From Gautieria morchelliformis (Eukaryota; Basidiomycota; Agaricomycetes; Gomphales; Gomphaceae), in the NCBI GenBank assembly GCA_015179125.1, contig WHVA01000303.1:1-64000 (forward strand): 64,000 nt of DNA. Reading direction: 5' to 3'. A program made the position numbers and the translations under genes. This document shows, one piece after another, positions 43,501-55,012 of this stretch (the stretch's first letter is position 1; each line of letters begins with the position of its first letter). Under the pieces are notes generated by a model. It ran no database searches and was not told the origin of the DNA. It was given only the letters and a program-made list of their open reading frames with translations.

Positions 43501-45478
43501 ATTCCGCTTCTGTACCATGGTGTCACCCTCCTTGCCCTCTTCCTTTTCACAGCCTCAATCGGTCTCTCTATCAAATCGTGCGACAGCTTCCGCCACGAAG
43601 AACAGCTGGGACAGCTACCTGGTGCGGTGGTGGAGAACCTGGGATCACTCAGGTTGCGGCTGAGCGTGCAGGCGATCCAGTAACCATGCAGGAGGGATCA
43701 ATCTCGCATGTGCGGTCAGGCTGAGTTCAAGACTCTGCCCAACCAGGACACGGGTGTAAGGAGAAGAGTGGGAGAAGAATACTACGTGCGCTACGACGAG
43801 GCGAGTTGAGGGGCTGACCGTGGTGGCAATGGCGAGAGCGAAGGATGAAGAGTGCGCATACATTCGTTCTTGCATTAGTCAGCCAGGTTGTACTCCGACT
43901 CGTCCTGTGCCTTTCGCCTTCCGCCGGAAATCGATTATCTTGCCTACTAGGTATTAGCGCAACTCGTGATCATACCCCAGCCACTTGCACTAGTTGGATC
44001 ATGATTAGATAAAAAAAAAATCTCATTCATCATTTGGACTTTGCAATTTTTCCTGTACCTAAATTTCAGTACAAGTTGGTACTGTAATTTAGCTGTAGTG
44101 CAAGTGGAACTGAAATATAGCGCTTATTCTTTCTATACTTAGTGCTGTATCTCAAAAGCAGTTGTCACTTGGGGCCACAGTAGCATTCCGGCACCTCAAG
44201 CATGGAAATTCATTGATACATATATGGAAACTTCAGTATATTTGCCCAGAAATATATATATTAATTCACTGGATTTCACTGAGTGCCATGAGCTATCTTG
44301 AAAATTTTTAAGTGTGCGAACAACGGCAATCCAGGCCCTCAAGCACTGAAATTCTCATGATAATTACATTGAGTATGTAGTTCCTATGGCATGGAAACTA
44401 AGTGACAAGGCCACTGAAAATTCTACTGGTCCAACCACTTGAATAATTTCATTGGTTTTTTCTAGGAAACCCGGTAAGCTCAAATTTCATTGGTTTGTTT
44501 CAATGGGGGCTGTTTCAATGATGTACCCACTGAAAACAGAAACCCCGTGGGTAAACTCACTAGGTTTCAATGGATTCGCTATCCACAGTGGAATACGTCT
44601 TCAAGGCAAGCTTCCCCAGACGTTGTAGACAGCATTGCTTGCCTAAAGGACACAGGCTACGACAGGGTATGTTGGAGAGGCGTATGCGTTGGTCTCCAAC
44701 ACTGCATGCCAACCACTTTAGACTGTTGAGAGCGTCTCTCCCTGAAGAGTCTTCTGCTGAGCCTGCACATAGGGCAGACACACTGAACGAGAGGTTCTCT
44801 ATGTTTATGAATCCGATGTCCTAGGTGCTATGCCGAACGTGTTCAGAATTCTCTTGCTCTTTTAAAAGCAGTGGAGCTATCAGTCTTTGTATCTTTAGTT
44901 CCAAAGCTCACCTAGGCCAGGGACATAGAACTTCTCTATGAGAGTCCTAATGTCTACGCCCAAGGCTGGTGTGATAAGGGAAGAGAATGCTTTAGTAAGT
45001 GCATCAACGACTACGTAGGGTCCATAGGATACTCTCGTTTGCATGTCTACGTTGTCACAGTCCACATGTATTTCTTTTGCATGTTCGTCTATATACACGT
45101 ACCTAAGTGAGCGTCCCTTTCGCATTTGTTTAGAAACCATCCATATGGGAAGACAAACCCCAGCCTCAGACGAAACCCCGCTCTGTGCCATGTTTATGGT
45201 CTCCGTTATGACAGAGGATGCTAATACAAAGCCTTCCTCTTTGTGTATGTAGCATTTAAGAAGCACAGGAATAAGCTGCTCAACAGACCATCTAACCAGC
45301 CCTAGCCTGTCCATGCCACGTCGGCTTGATATTCCTCTTATCATAAGGCTATTGTCTTCTCTAAGTCCACAATACATCTTCTTCTTCATTAGCAAAAGCG
45401 ACGTGTACGTGTCCTCTTTGCTAGTTTCCATGTTCATTCGTCCAAAGGGTGTAAACGCTAGTACAGAGCACTGTGGAT

Positions 45479-47913
45479 AGTGGAACCATTGAAAACATAT
45501 AGGCCGACCCACTGGATTTCAATTTTCATGGCTTACAGCACCCAATGAAAAACCCACTGAAAAATTTTCAGTAAATATGTTCACTGAAATTATCACTGGA
45601 GTATTTTAGGTGGTTTAGGCATTGAAAATTTCAATGATATTTTAATGACATTTCAGTGTAACATGCACTGGTAATTTACATGCCCAACCTCATGAAATTT
45701 CAGTGAACAAGGCATGGGAACTCCAGGATATAGTCACAGAAAAAAAAGGAAGTAACACCAATGAAAAGTCCGCAAAAACTTGACTGAAAATCCGTGCGGT
45801 CGGCCGGGAAAATAATGGATGAGGAACGCTGGATGTCGTTGAGTCGGTAGGTGAAATTCCGTGACTGGGCATTGAATATAGGGGAGAGAGGATGTGATAA
45901 TGGCACTGAAAACACCATGGTAAGGAATGAAAATCAACTGATAACTCACAATACTAACCAGCTCTGTCCTACACCTAGCCTCGAGCCCATTCGACACCAC
46001 ATCCCTAGCAACATCTCCGTCAAGTGGCTCACTCTTGATGTTTGCACAAGTTCAAATGAGGATGTACGTAGCGGGGTGCTCCAGTCCAATCGCACACGAC
46101 GCAGGCAGAGTGCGAACCACAATGAAGTCAAGCTGCCTATAGGACACATTCTGGGACGCGCCTTCTATGGCGGGCATTTTTCTCTATGAGATGGATGGGA
46201 GAATCTGACGCAGCAATTCATTATCGTAGGTTCGCTGTGGTAACAAGAACATGATTATATAATCACGTGACATTTCGTTTACCTTCTTACTGCCACGACC
46301 ACCCATGGATGGTACACGCTGGCAACCTGTCTCTGGTTTCCAGATCCACACCAACCTCACCCATTGTGGTGGGTATAAGTTGCTTGCTATGTTCTCATGC
46401 TGTTTTCTCCGCCGTGCCAACGTTGCTTTTATTTTTTGTCCTTGTGTGTATGCGGTGGGCGGTTTCTGTGGCGCGTTTCTGCTCTGTCTCGCACTTACGC
46501 TTGATTGCCAGCACGTGCGGTGCGGGATGTTGGGACTGCGGACTGACGAAGTGACGATGACATGACGCAGCCATTCGGGTTGGTGCTGCATAAGGTGTCG
46601 AGCGTGTATGAGTGGTGTCCATTTTTGTCCACTGTCGGTGAGTCGTCGTGTTTTTGTTTTTTTTTCCCGATGCTGTAAACTTACTATATGCGTCTTGTGA
46701 TGTACTCGTTTGGCTTCGAGGCGGCGTGGAAGCGCTACGGCGTCGAGGCGGGGGACATCTTCACAACGGTGCGTGGGGTGGATGGGATGGGCTGGTTGGA
46801 CTAATGCGCATCTTTCTCTCTCGTTAGTGTCTGCAAGCCGCAACCGCAGTCGTGAAGCATTTGATCGGCATGCATGCGCCACTGGAGATCCTGCGATATG
46901 CGCTCGACTGCTTCTTCGTGATGGGTGAGTTCTGCGCGTGTTCCTGCTCAAGGTGCGTTGGCTGCCATTTTTTTTTCTGCGGGTGTTCTGAATGATGTTG
47001 TTGTGGATGCTGCACCCCAAGTTCGCGGCCTTGTTGGACATGGAGCAGCACGCACGCATTGTGGCACTCGTCATGCGCTTCATCTAGGTGCTCTTGTCAC
47101 CCGCGGCATTGGTCAACGAGACGCACACCCCGAAGCTGTATGCAAAGTTCCTGCACTGGTAGCTGCAGTATTTCTTGGTGGCCATTCCCCAACAACAGTC
47201 CACCACCGCACCCACACCAGGTCTGCGTCAGCCACCCTGCGCCATGACGCCATGCGCCCCGGACACGTCTCTCACGGAGCGCTATCCGCACGCCACGCTC
47301 GCGGCCGCCTTCCCCGACCCACCGGACGCTGGAATACAGTGGTATCTCCGTAGAAATTCAATGACTTGGCAGGTATTTTACATCTTATATGCCTGTTATT
47401 ACTAGAATATCATCCAGAAATAGACTGCTATTTCACTATATTTCATTGGATCTTCCACTGGCTTTGGGTGCCCAAGTCACAGAAAATCTGCCTTCTAGCT
47501 CAGGCTCTAACAAATGAAAAACAGCAAAGAAATCACGGGAATGTGGGGAGCCACCCATGGGTATTTCCACTCTTGTTACGCTGAGTTATTGGTGTATTTG
47601 AGCCGACATTCCGTGATTACCCCATGAAACCTCGGTGATAACTCATTATAGTGTCCATGATATAAACACTGAATTTGTATGATATTACTACTTAAATCCA
47701 ATGATTTAAACATGGAAATACCATAATAACTCACTGAAATTACATGATATGCACACTGAAATAAACTCACGGGTATGAACACTTTTCCACTGAAAACAAT
47801 TCAGTGGCTTTATCTCAGAAACTCAGTGGATTATGCACAGAACGCAGTGATTTAGCCACTGAAATTTCAATGGTTGAAACTAAAGGTTTTCAGTGGTTCC
47901 GCTATCCACAGTG
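45479..47913. mobile_element. Element C: Pack-type relative of D, 4-bp target duplication
   Basis: The ends are CACTGTGGATAG and CTATCCACAGTG, with AGAG on both sides (45,475-45,478 and 47,914-47,917). Subterminal CACTGAAA-like repeats match D. The interior (46,260-47,350) is GC-richer and holds fragments of a fungal transcription factor. No transposase is seen. It splits the DNA polymerase relic between the motif C piece and the KKxY piece, in frame. Confidence 0.85.
46560..47190 (+). pseudogene. Captured fungal transcription-factor fragment inside element C
   Basis: Exon-like pieces read TQPFGLVLHKVSSVYEW, YSFGFEAAWKRYGVEAGD, CLQAATAVVKHLIG and LRYALDCFFVM, then FAALLDMEQHARIVALVM and HTPKLYAKFLHW. 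These fit the C-terminal part of a Zn2Cys6-type factor (fungal-specific trans domain tail) by pattern; the match is from memory of family style and is moderate. Donor GTGCGT and acceptor GTTAG borders of small introns are preserved. The zinc cluster and the start are missing and a stop interrupts near 47,085. Confidence 0.45.
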
Positions 47914-48508
47914 AGAGCTAAGGACGAAGAGGCCCTGGGATACCCGCTCTCTGGTAGTGTAGCCGTTTAGCTTTTGTCTGCCTGGACGAACAAAGCAGGA
48001 GTCCGTGCCTCCCCCCAAGACTCACTGCGTTCAAGGGGTCAATTTTTAAATGCTAGAATGTCTCTGAATGGGTCTATGTACATACCTGTCAAGGCCATAG
48101 ACAGAGCGGCTGTCTAGAACTCCGAATAGGAGCGAACCGAACTTTACGGAAAATAAGGAACTGACTGCTCAAGAGTCAGACAGGCCGCATCCTCGGATTC
48201 TTGAACAGGGTTCCATTTGAGGCTACATGGAACTTTGGAAACAACTGGCTAGTTGAGCTATCCAGAGGTCAAGGAGCCCCGCGTGGGGATCTGTCCCAGC
48301 CTGTTCGAAAACATACCTAGCTTCAAATCGTTCTATATACCAACGGATATAGGATATATTAAATTTTCTGAATAATAACAGATATAGTATATATTAAATA
48401 TTAATATTACAGCACCTTTTCCTGAAATAGCAGCCATTTGGCCGATACCTACCGATCCGCACTAGTACAGAAAGAAACACCTAGCTTGGAACCTACCACG
48501 ATGGATCC

Positions 48509-50753
48509 TTGGCCATTCCCCCCCGAGAGGAGCAATGGGTATATACAATGCCTGTGGGCCTCGTTCAATGTCGACCAGAAGCATTAAATGAAAAGGAAGC
48601 CGCTGCCAGCGCAAATATGGTGGGTGAAAGCACCGGTAATGCGGATGAGCCGCAGCCGAAGCAACATCGTGAGGGAGAGAATGCAGGCAGGATGCGTGGA
48701 GGAAGAAATCGTGCAGTGATCGGATGTGGTGCCACCCCTGGTCAAATGAAGGTTCGTGCACGACAAGATCACAGACTATCTGGAGGCCCTGAAAGCATGT
48801 AAGTCCGGCCCTTCATTTCACCATTGCAAGTGACTCACGTATTCTTGCAGCCCAGCTCGACCGCCTCTTGAACACAGTCAGACCAATATTCCCAGACCCT
48901 AGATTGACTAGGGCTGACGAGCGTCATGGGGTAACTAGCGTCAGTGCGGGCAGGTAAACTGTCAATACACCTTGGAGAGACTTGCTGGAAGAGACTTACC
49001 ACTTCCAGCCGATATTCCACTCCATTTCACACACGCTCGGTACCTGCGCAGCCCACTTCGAGTCGCTCCATCTCATGTTCATCAAGTCCTGACCTTGATC
49101 TGGCGTCAGTCACGAGTCAGGCACGCCAAGGTCGTGTACACCTACCTTCTGAGCCTTGCAAGGACTCGGGCCCTACCCCTTCTAGCAATGATTCCCAGAT
49201 TGAGCAGGGTGTAGGTCCTGATGGTATCCTCCTTGACAAAATATCACAACTTATCAATGTCGGCTTCAAAACCGGAATAAGGGAACTTGGCGAAAACTTA
49301 CGCAAGGAGCTTGGGGTTGACGGCAAGGCACCAGGCAACCCCGATGATCCTCGCTCAGCATCCGTGTCCTCTGTTCGCAATGAACTGCTGTCCCGTCGTG
49401 GCCGCACAAGGATACTGGTTCGACCTATGAAGTGCAAGAGGACGAGCAGCACTGATGACGGGGGAGATGATGGTAACTCCGACGAAGAACTTAACCAAGA
49501 TGTTCATAGAGTTTTCATCCCAATGCATGTGGCGACAAGTACTAGAGCGAAACTGACTGAGCAGGAGCTTACTATTAGACACGATCTTCAGGTACGTGGC
49601 AATGATTTTCTGTGCAGTATTATTTCAACTCGCCTCCAATTGCGGCAGAATGTCCTGCGCAGTCAGATGCGTAAATGTCTTGGCGTGAAGGTTACTGACC
49701 GTTTGCCGGGACCGCTTGCTGAGGGGGATGAACCTCGTGTCATTGACGCTGAGACCGGAGAGACTGCACTCGATGTGGCTTTTGCCGAGAAGGTCAATCA
49801 TGCGACGAATTCCCTTTTCTGAGGCGTGTAGTAGAGCTTGTTCACGCAAACAGCAAAGTAAGTCAGAGTCATTTCATTAAAGCGTAGTACACTCATCTCA
49901 TACGAGCTAGGATGAGCTGACTTTTCCAGTGAGCTTATTGGATGCGGACATGCAAGTATCACGCTCTGTCCTACTTGAGCTTGCCAAGACATCATTTGTG
50001 GGACTGCAGTCAACCTACAAGACTCAGGTTGATGACAAAGCTGCGAGCCGGCGATTGAAGAATGAACAGCGAAACCGTTGGCGCGAGCGACGGGGACAAG
50101 TTATTCTTTGGATGACACACTTGAAATTGATCCACTCTCACTTTTAGAAGAAAGACTGGCGTCTCCAGGCAGTTAACACTTTTACTGATAAGTACGGGGT
50201 GGATCCGACGCCGCTCCTGGTGCAAGATTACATGTCTGATGAGGCTTCTGGTCCGGACATCAACTCGGATGGGGAGATTCCCACAGAGGACAAGGATATT
50301 TGGAAACGCCGCATTATGAATTACGGCGGACTCGAGGGGAAGCTTGAAGACCACCGGGTGCTTGAGATAGTCAGGCCCAAATGGAGAGACGAGGCAGTAG
50401 GTATATTCTGTTACAACTGTCTCTCCATTGATCAATTTTGGGCATAGACCTCAGAAATTTACCATGAATTATCCAAGATCCACATGACTAGCCTTTCAGC
50501 CAAGAGTCGTCAGCAAATCCTGTTCCATCGTGTACAGACAAATCGAAGTATGGACAAACCGACAATGATGGCACCTTATAATTTCATGATCGACGAGCAT
50601 TGGTTCAAGACGAAGCGAGCCTGGAAGTACAAAAGAGAGACGGAAGACTGGGGTCACTACGGTGATGACCACACGCCGCCTGGATTCTCCATGCCCGATG
50701 GATTGAGGCTGTTGCAGATGGACGAGGAGAATGACGCACAAGGTTTGCCCTGA
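48509..50753 (+). CDS. Unknown accessory protein of the Plavaka element
   Basis: Several exons are needed. The start is uncertain (48,509-48,600); its first ~300 bp lie in the left end shared with element A. Recognisable landmarks are ISQLINVGFKTGIRELGENL, LRSQMRKCLGVKVTDRLPG, QDYMSDEASGPD, WKRRIMNYGG, VLEIVRPKWRDEA and RVQTNRSMDKP, ending DAQGLP at 50,753. The MSDE-x and RPxWR phrases recall uncharacterised basidiomycete proteins found near transposons. The central part has a basic patch (RPMKCKRTSS) beside an acidic run, fitting DNA or protein binding. No catalytic motif is seen. Confidence 0.5.
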
Positions 50754-50964
50754 GGCAGTATCAGGCGTCAACCCTTCGATATCTTGCCCGTTCACAGAGG
50801 TGTCCGATTCCTGGTCTCTTGTTCACTTTGCTGTCACATGCTGTTCACAACCTGTATCACCACATAAATTTCCATGTATAACCATGGTAGTTAACAAATA
50901 ACATCTTGTACGCGGAAGCAGTGCCGGTTTAAGATACAGAACATTGCTTCATTGATTGATTAGC

Positions 50965-53900
50965 TTAACGTGGCATCATAGACAATAATCTCACTTTCTC
51001 AGGGCTGATGGTCAGCCATAACTTGGGCTTGTGGTCATGGAAGGTTAGCCGCGCCAGGTGACACCGGATCCATGTCATCGGAATGAGTGTTGGTGGCACG
51101 GTTGGACCTCGCGGCATGTACCTGTCGTATTCAGACACGACGACATCGTGTTCTGGGCTGAAGAGACAACAATCCAGGAGATTCTGTGAACAGCATCACA
51201 GGACAAAAATACTTACAATAATAGCCAATTATTAATAGTCACTGGTGACGCCGAAGTAGTTTTGAGCCAGCGCATCTCAGCAAACATTGTGGATCCATAT
51301 CCTCGCTGTGTATGTTCAAAGACATCCAACACCTCACCATGGTAACTCTTGCCAAATATGTCGACCTTGACGAGTGCTGAGCAGGGAGACTGGGATAGAG
51401 CTTGGCGGATAGGGACAATGCGGCGGCCGCCCCGGAGAATATGAGCATAAAATGTAGCACCTTCTACCAGGATGTTTGAGCGACGAGATACACCGACCTC
51501 AGTTGGATACCACACACGTTCGCCAGGTATTTCGTTGTAGTAGGTGTGCAACTGGGCACGCATGGTGCTACTGACGACTGCGTGCTTGATGATAGGGCCG
51601 CGTGTGATAATATCACGCCTTAACGCTTAATGAATAGTTGTTCATTGTCGTAAAGGCTTAATGAATTCTGGTACTCACAATCATCAACCATCTCTTGGTG
51701 AATGATGCCCTGGTCATGATCTGTGCTTGTTGCAACCTCGACCGTTCCCCGCGCCTTCTTCTAACATGTGAGATGCGAGAAGACGCAAGAGGGAATTTTG
51801 GATTCCGCGTAGAGATGTTACATAGCGTAGCTAGGTGCCATGTAGTCAGTATGAAGACTGGAGAAGAAGCCAGGGTGCTCACGAGATCATGAACTTGGAG
51901 ATCCCGCTCCCATTCGCGAACCATGGTTTTCTCGAGCTGACCGTTTCCCCAGTTGTTCAACTTGAAATTTTTGAGAATTTTGTTAAGGCGCTCTCCGAGG
52001 AAGCACCAGAAGCCGTACACTGGGCCGTAATCTCGAATCTGAGCAGCAGTGTGCGTGGTGAAGTGGTGATTTGGCATCATAGCCCCCACACCATACAGCT
52101 AGCATGCAGTGTCAATGGATAATATCTAGAGCTAAGTGACTATTGACTCACTTCCTTGAATCCCGCAAGATAATCCAGCAGTAAGGAATGCGCATGGTCG
52201 ATGTCATCGTTCGTCAACGCCTCGGACGTGAATATCTTGATTGATGTTGCTAATCTGAGGAACAAGATATCTTCCCCCTGGTGCATTCTCTGCTGCGGCT
52301 TTTTGGGTGGCGGTGGTGCTTCTTCCACAGGGCGCTTGCCTTTCTTTTTCTTTTGTGTTTCGGCGTGCGATGGGTGTAATGGATCAGTTGTGATTGCCTT
52401 TAACTCTGCCTGTTGTGCTCGATACTTATCACCATGCTTCTTTTCCCATTCCGCCAGATTTTTGTGCCAGCTGTTAGTTTTCTTAGTGAGTTCATGTAGC
52501 TGTGGTTTCAAAAACTTCTCCCAGATTAACGGAATCTTTGTTACCATTGAGATGAGCGACTGTGAATGGTATGATCATGTGAACCTTACTGTTAATACCC
52601 CAAAGATAGTGGCAAGTGCCTTGTAATTATCTGCTGATAGACTGCCACCTGCTGGCTCACCGACCTGGGGATTTAGGCGTCCTATGAATGGTGGAAACTC
52701 GAACTACCAAGCATAGATATCATGAACAGCACCGTTTCAATTGACAAATGGGACTCACTTCAGATTTGTGAATTTCCTCAAGTTCACGAGGTGTTTTATC
52801 GGTTGAGGCCTGCAGCGCCGAGTTCCCTTTGATCCATATTCCATACCATTGTGTTTTGACGAGTCCTGAGTTTTGAATCAATATATATATATGTGAATGA
52901 AGAGATACATACCCATGAGCAAATTGTGCATGGTATCAATGAGTGTCATTCGAACTGGATCGAAATATGGCAGGTGTGCGCACTCGAACCATCGCACACC
53001 CTTGTCCTTGAAGAAGGCTTCTCGTTCTTCTCCTTTGAGTTCTCTCCACTCCGCAGCCCTTTGCCGATGTTGCTCCCCATCCCGCAAAGGACATTCTAAA
53101 ATAAGTATTATTTGGCTCTAGGTTGTCGCACCACATACCTCCTCGTAAGGCTTCATCGGAGAAGAGATGTGCTTGATTCACATGGCATTTTGTGCAGGGT
53201 GCCTCCGCGTGATTTTTGTCGGCAAACCCAGCAAGTTTGACCATTGCCGGGTGGTCAGCTACAATTCCAACGAGAACTACACGCACCAGACGACCTAGAT
53301 ATCATTCCGTTAAGAAACCAAATATAACTAATGAGTAATTACATACCGTCAGGGCACAAAGGAGTCCAGACAGTGATTCCCTCGTAGAAAAGTCGTATGA
53401 GGTCATCGACTACCATCGACATCGGGTGCTGAAGCTGTTCCCCCGATGGCTCTTTTGGTCCTGGAGTCATGAACGATACCAAGAGCGTGTCGGCCTGGTA
53501 TCTAATGGATATAATCAGTACAAAGGCTGAAATGATAACATAAATAGGAACATAACTTAAACCTGGACCTAGGTTTGCAACACACCAGGACGCTATGCCA
53601 GACGAATGCCAGGCTCCTGTTTCTGCCTGCATAATACCGAACCTAGACAGTTAAATCAACCAAATGAAAAAAAAAAGAGATCATTAAATATACCAGTCGA
53701 GCCCCAGCGTCACACCTAGCCGTAGTTCACCATCGTCATCATGGCTGAAAAACGGCTTACCGTCTGGACCGAGGATCGTATTCCATATCACGCCGTCCAT
53801 GATGTCACGATACACACCATGTTCTCGAGGTAATGTCTTCCAAACTTCACACTCCTTTTCCATACCCTCACGTGCAACGAAGTCAGCAATAAGTGACGAT

Positions 53901-55012
53901 AAAGGACGAAATGGCGCTGATATGACAGGAACGGGTTTCTTTGGCTTTGGCTTTGGCTTGTTCTTCCGAATTTGGCTTGAACGGTCAAGCAGTGCTTGTG
54001 AGGCGGGGCTTGGACTAACTCGGGGGTAAAGGCCCTGCTCGCAAATCGAGCATTGTGCATTGCATGCTTCATCTGGATGTGCAACTGCTGGTGTAAAGGT
54101 ACGGCATGTAGGACAGACTGCCATCGTAATGAATCGCTCCTGTATGCTCAGTCGAGCAAGGGTGGTATTCAGAGTAGTTGGCATGTTATCATCAGAAGGG
54201 ATGAGGAATAGTGCAATGAAAATTTTGCGCATGCAGAAGAGAATCAGTGAGCATGCTTGGAATGAGACATGGTGGTGTGTGTGTAGCAGCAGCACAAACA
54301 ATAAAATGAGCCATATGTACCATTTCTGATGGGCCCAGTCATATGTTTCCGCTGCTGGAACATGAGGTGGCGGCAGTGGAAACCGATGAACAATGTCGGG
54401 CATATCTATTATTGGGGCCGAACCAGCATGTGGCATGGTTCTCGGACCAACATCATCATCTTGGCCGAGCTCGTCCTGTTCTATGTCATCGAGGTCAAAG
54501 TTGTCCGTGTCACCATCATGCAAGGTAAAAGTCCAGTGTTCATGAGGTAATGGTTGTGGTACCAGTGGCTCAGGGACAACGTCAGTCGTTGGGTTCTCAA
54601 CCAGATCTATATATGGATCTGGATCTGAATCTTGATCGACGTCAGCTAAGGAGAACTCATCCATAGGGTAATCGTAGTGGTTTTATTCACGCAGCTCCGG
54701 GCTGACATCCAGTCGTGGAAATTGAAATGTGTTAGGTACTGGAATATCCATGTCAAGGAAGGGGTCCGGAATGGCCTGACGCGAGGAGGATGCCATGCTG
54801 AAGCCTCGAGCTCGACCTGATATCGCAGACTGTATCTGTGTTCCTCGGCCTCTCCGTGTGATACCAGTGCTCCGAGGTACTGCACGGCCTCTTCCCCTGG
54901 TGATGTAGCCCCAAGAGGAATTTGAAGAACCGAGATCCGAAGAGCCTCGATAGCCGCGTTTATGTGGGTTCCCGCGATTGCCAGAGGGGGGTGCCTGTTG
55001 TTGAGAGGCCAT
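50965..55012 (-). CDS. Plavaka/Tnp2-type transposase, multi-exon
   Basis: It mobilises CACTG-ended elements. Start MASQQQAPPSGNRGN at 55,012. The next exons have PTCRTFTPAVAHPDEACNAQ (zinc-like Cys), FRPLSSLIADFVAREGME, ELRLGVTLGLDW (53,700), PGPKEPSGEQLQHPMSMVVD (53,440), LVGIVADHPAMVKLAGF with CTKCH (53,230), RWFECAHLPYFDPVRMTLID with MHNLLMG (52,930), and MMPNHHFTTHTAAQIRDYGP with LNKILKNFKLNNWGNG (52,030). The last exon runs through YMPRGPTVPPTLIPM to the stop at 50,965. The order is that of Agaricomycete Plavaka transposases, and motifs are present from end to end. About nine introns; no disabling change was noticed. Confidence 0.8.

Larger units (their letters stand above)
38965..44590. 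mobile_element. Element D: Pack-type element, CACTGTGG ends, 4-bp target duplication
   Basis: The left end is CACTGTGGGTAGTC, the right end CTATCCACAGTG, and GAAT flanks both (38,961-38,964 and 44,591-44,594). Subterminal regions are filled with CACTGAAA/TTTCAGTG and TTCAATG repeats, as in element C. D holds a nested Harbinger (39,051-41,934) and fragments of a GT2 glycosyltransferase. No own transposase is seen. A 4-bp duplication is unusual for CACTA-type ends, so the superfamily is left open. Confidence 0.82.
38815..44729 (+). pseudogene. Small ORF of the virus-like relic, split by element D
   Basis: Fifty codons from the ATG at 38,815 run to the D border at 38,964. A further 44 codons and a stop follow at 44,595-44,729. 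The two parts are exactly in frame when D and one GAAT copy are discounted, giving a 94-residue basic, Cys-containing product. Element A sits right at the start codon; its AAT duplication contributes the first bases. No family is recognised. That a frame this short survives two insertions intact supports it being a real former gene. Confidence 0.5.
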
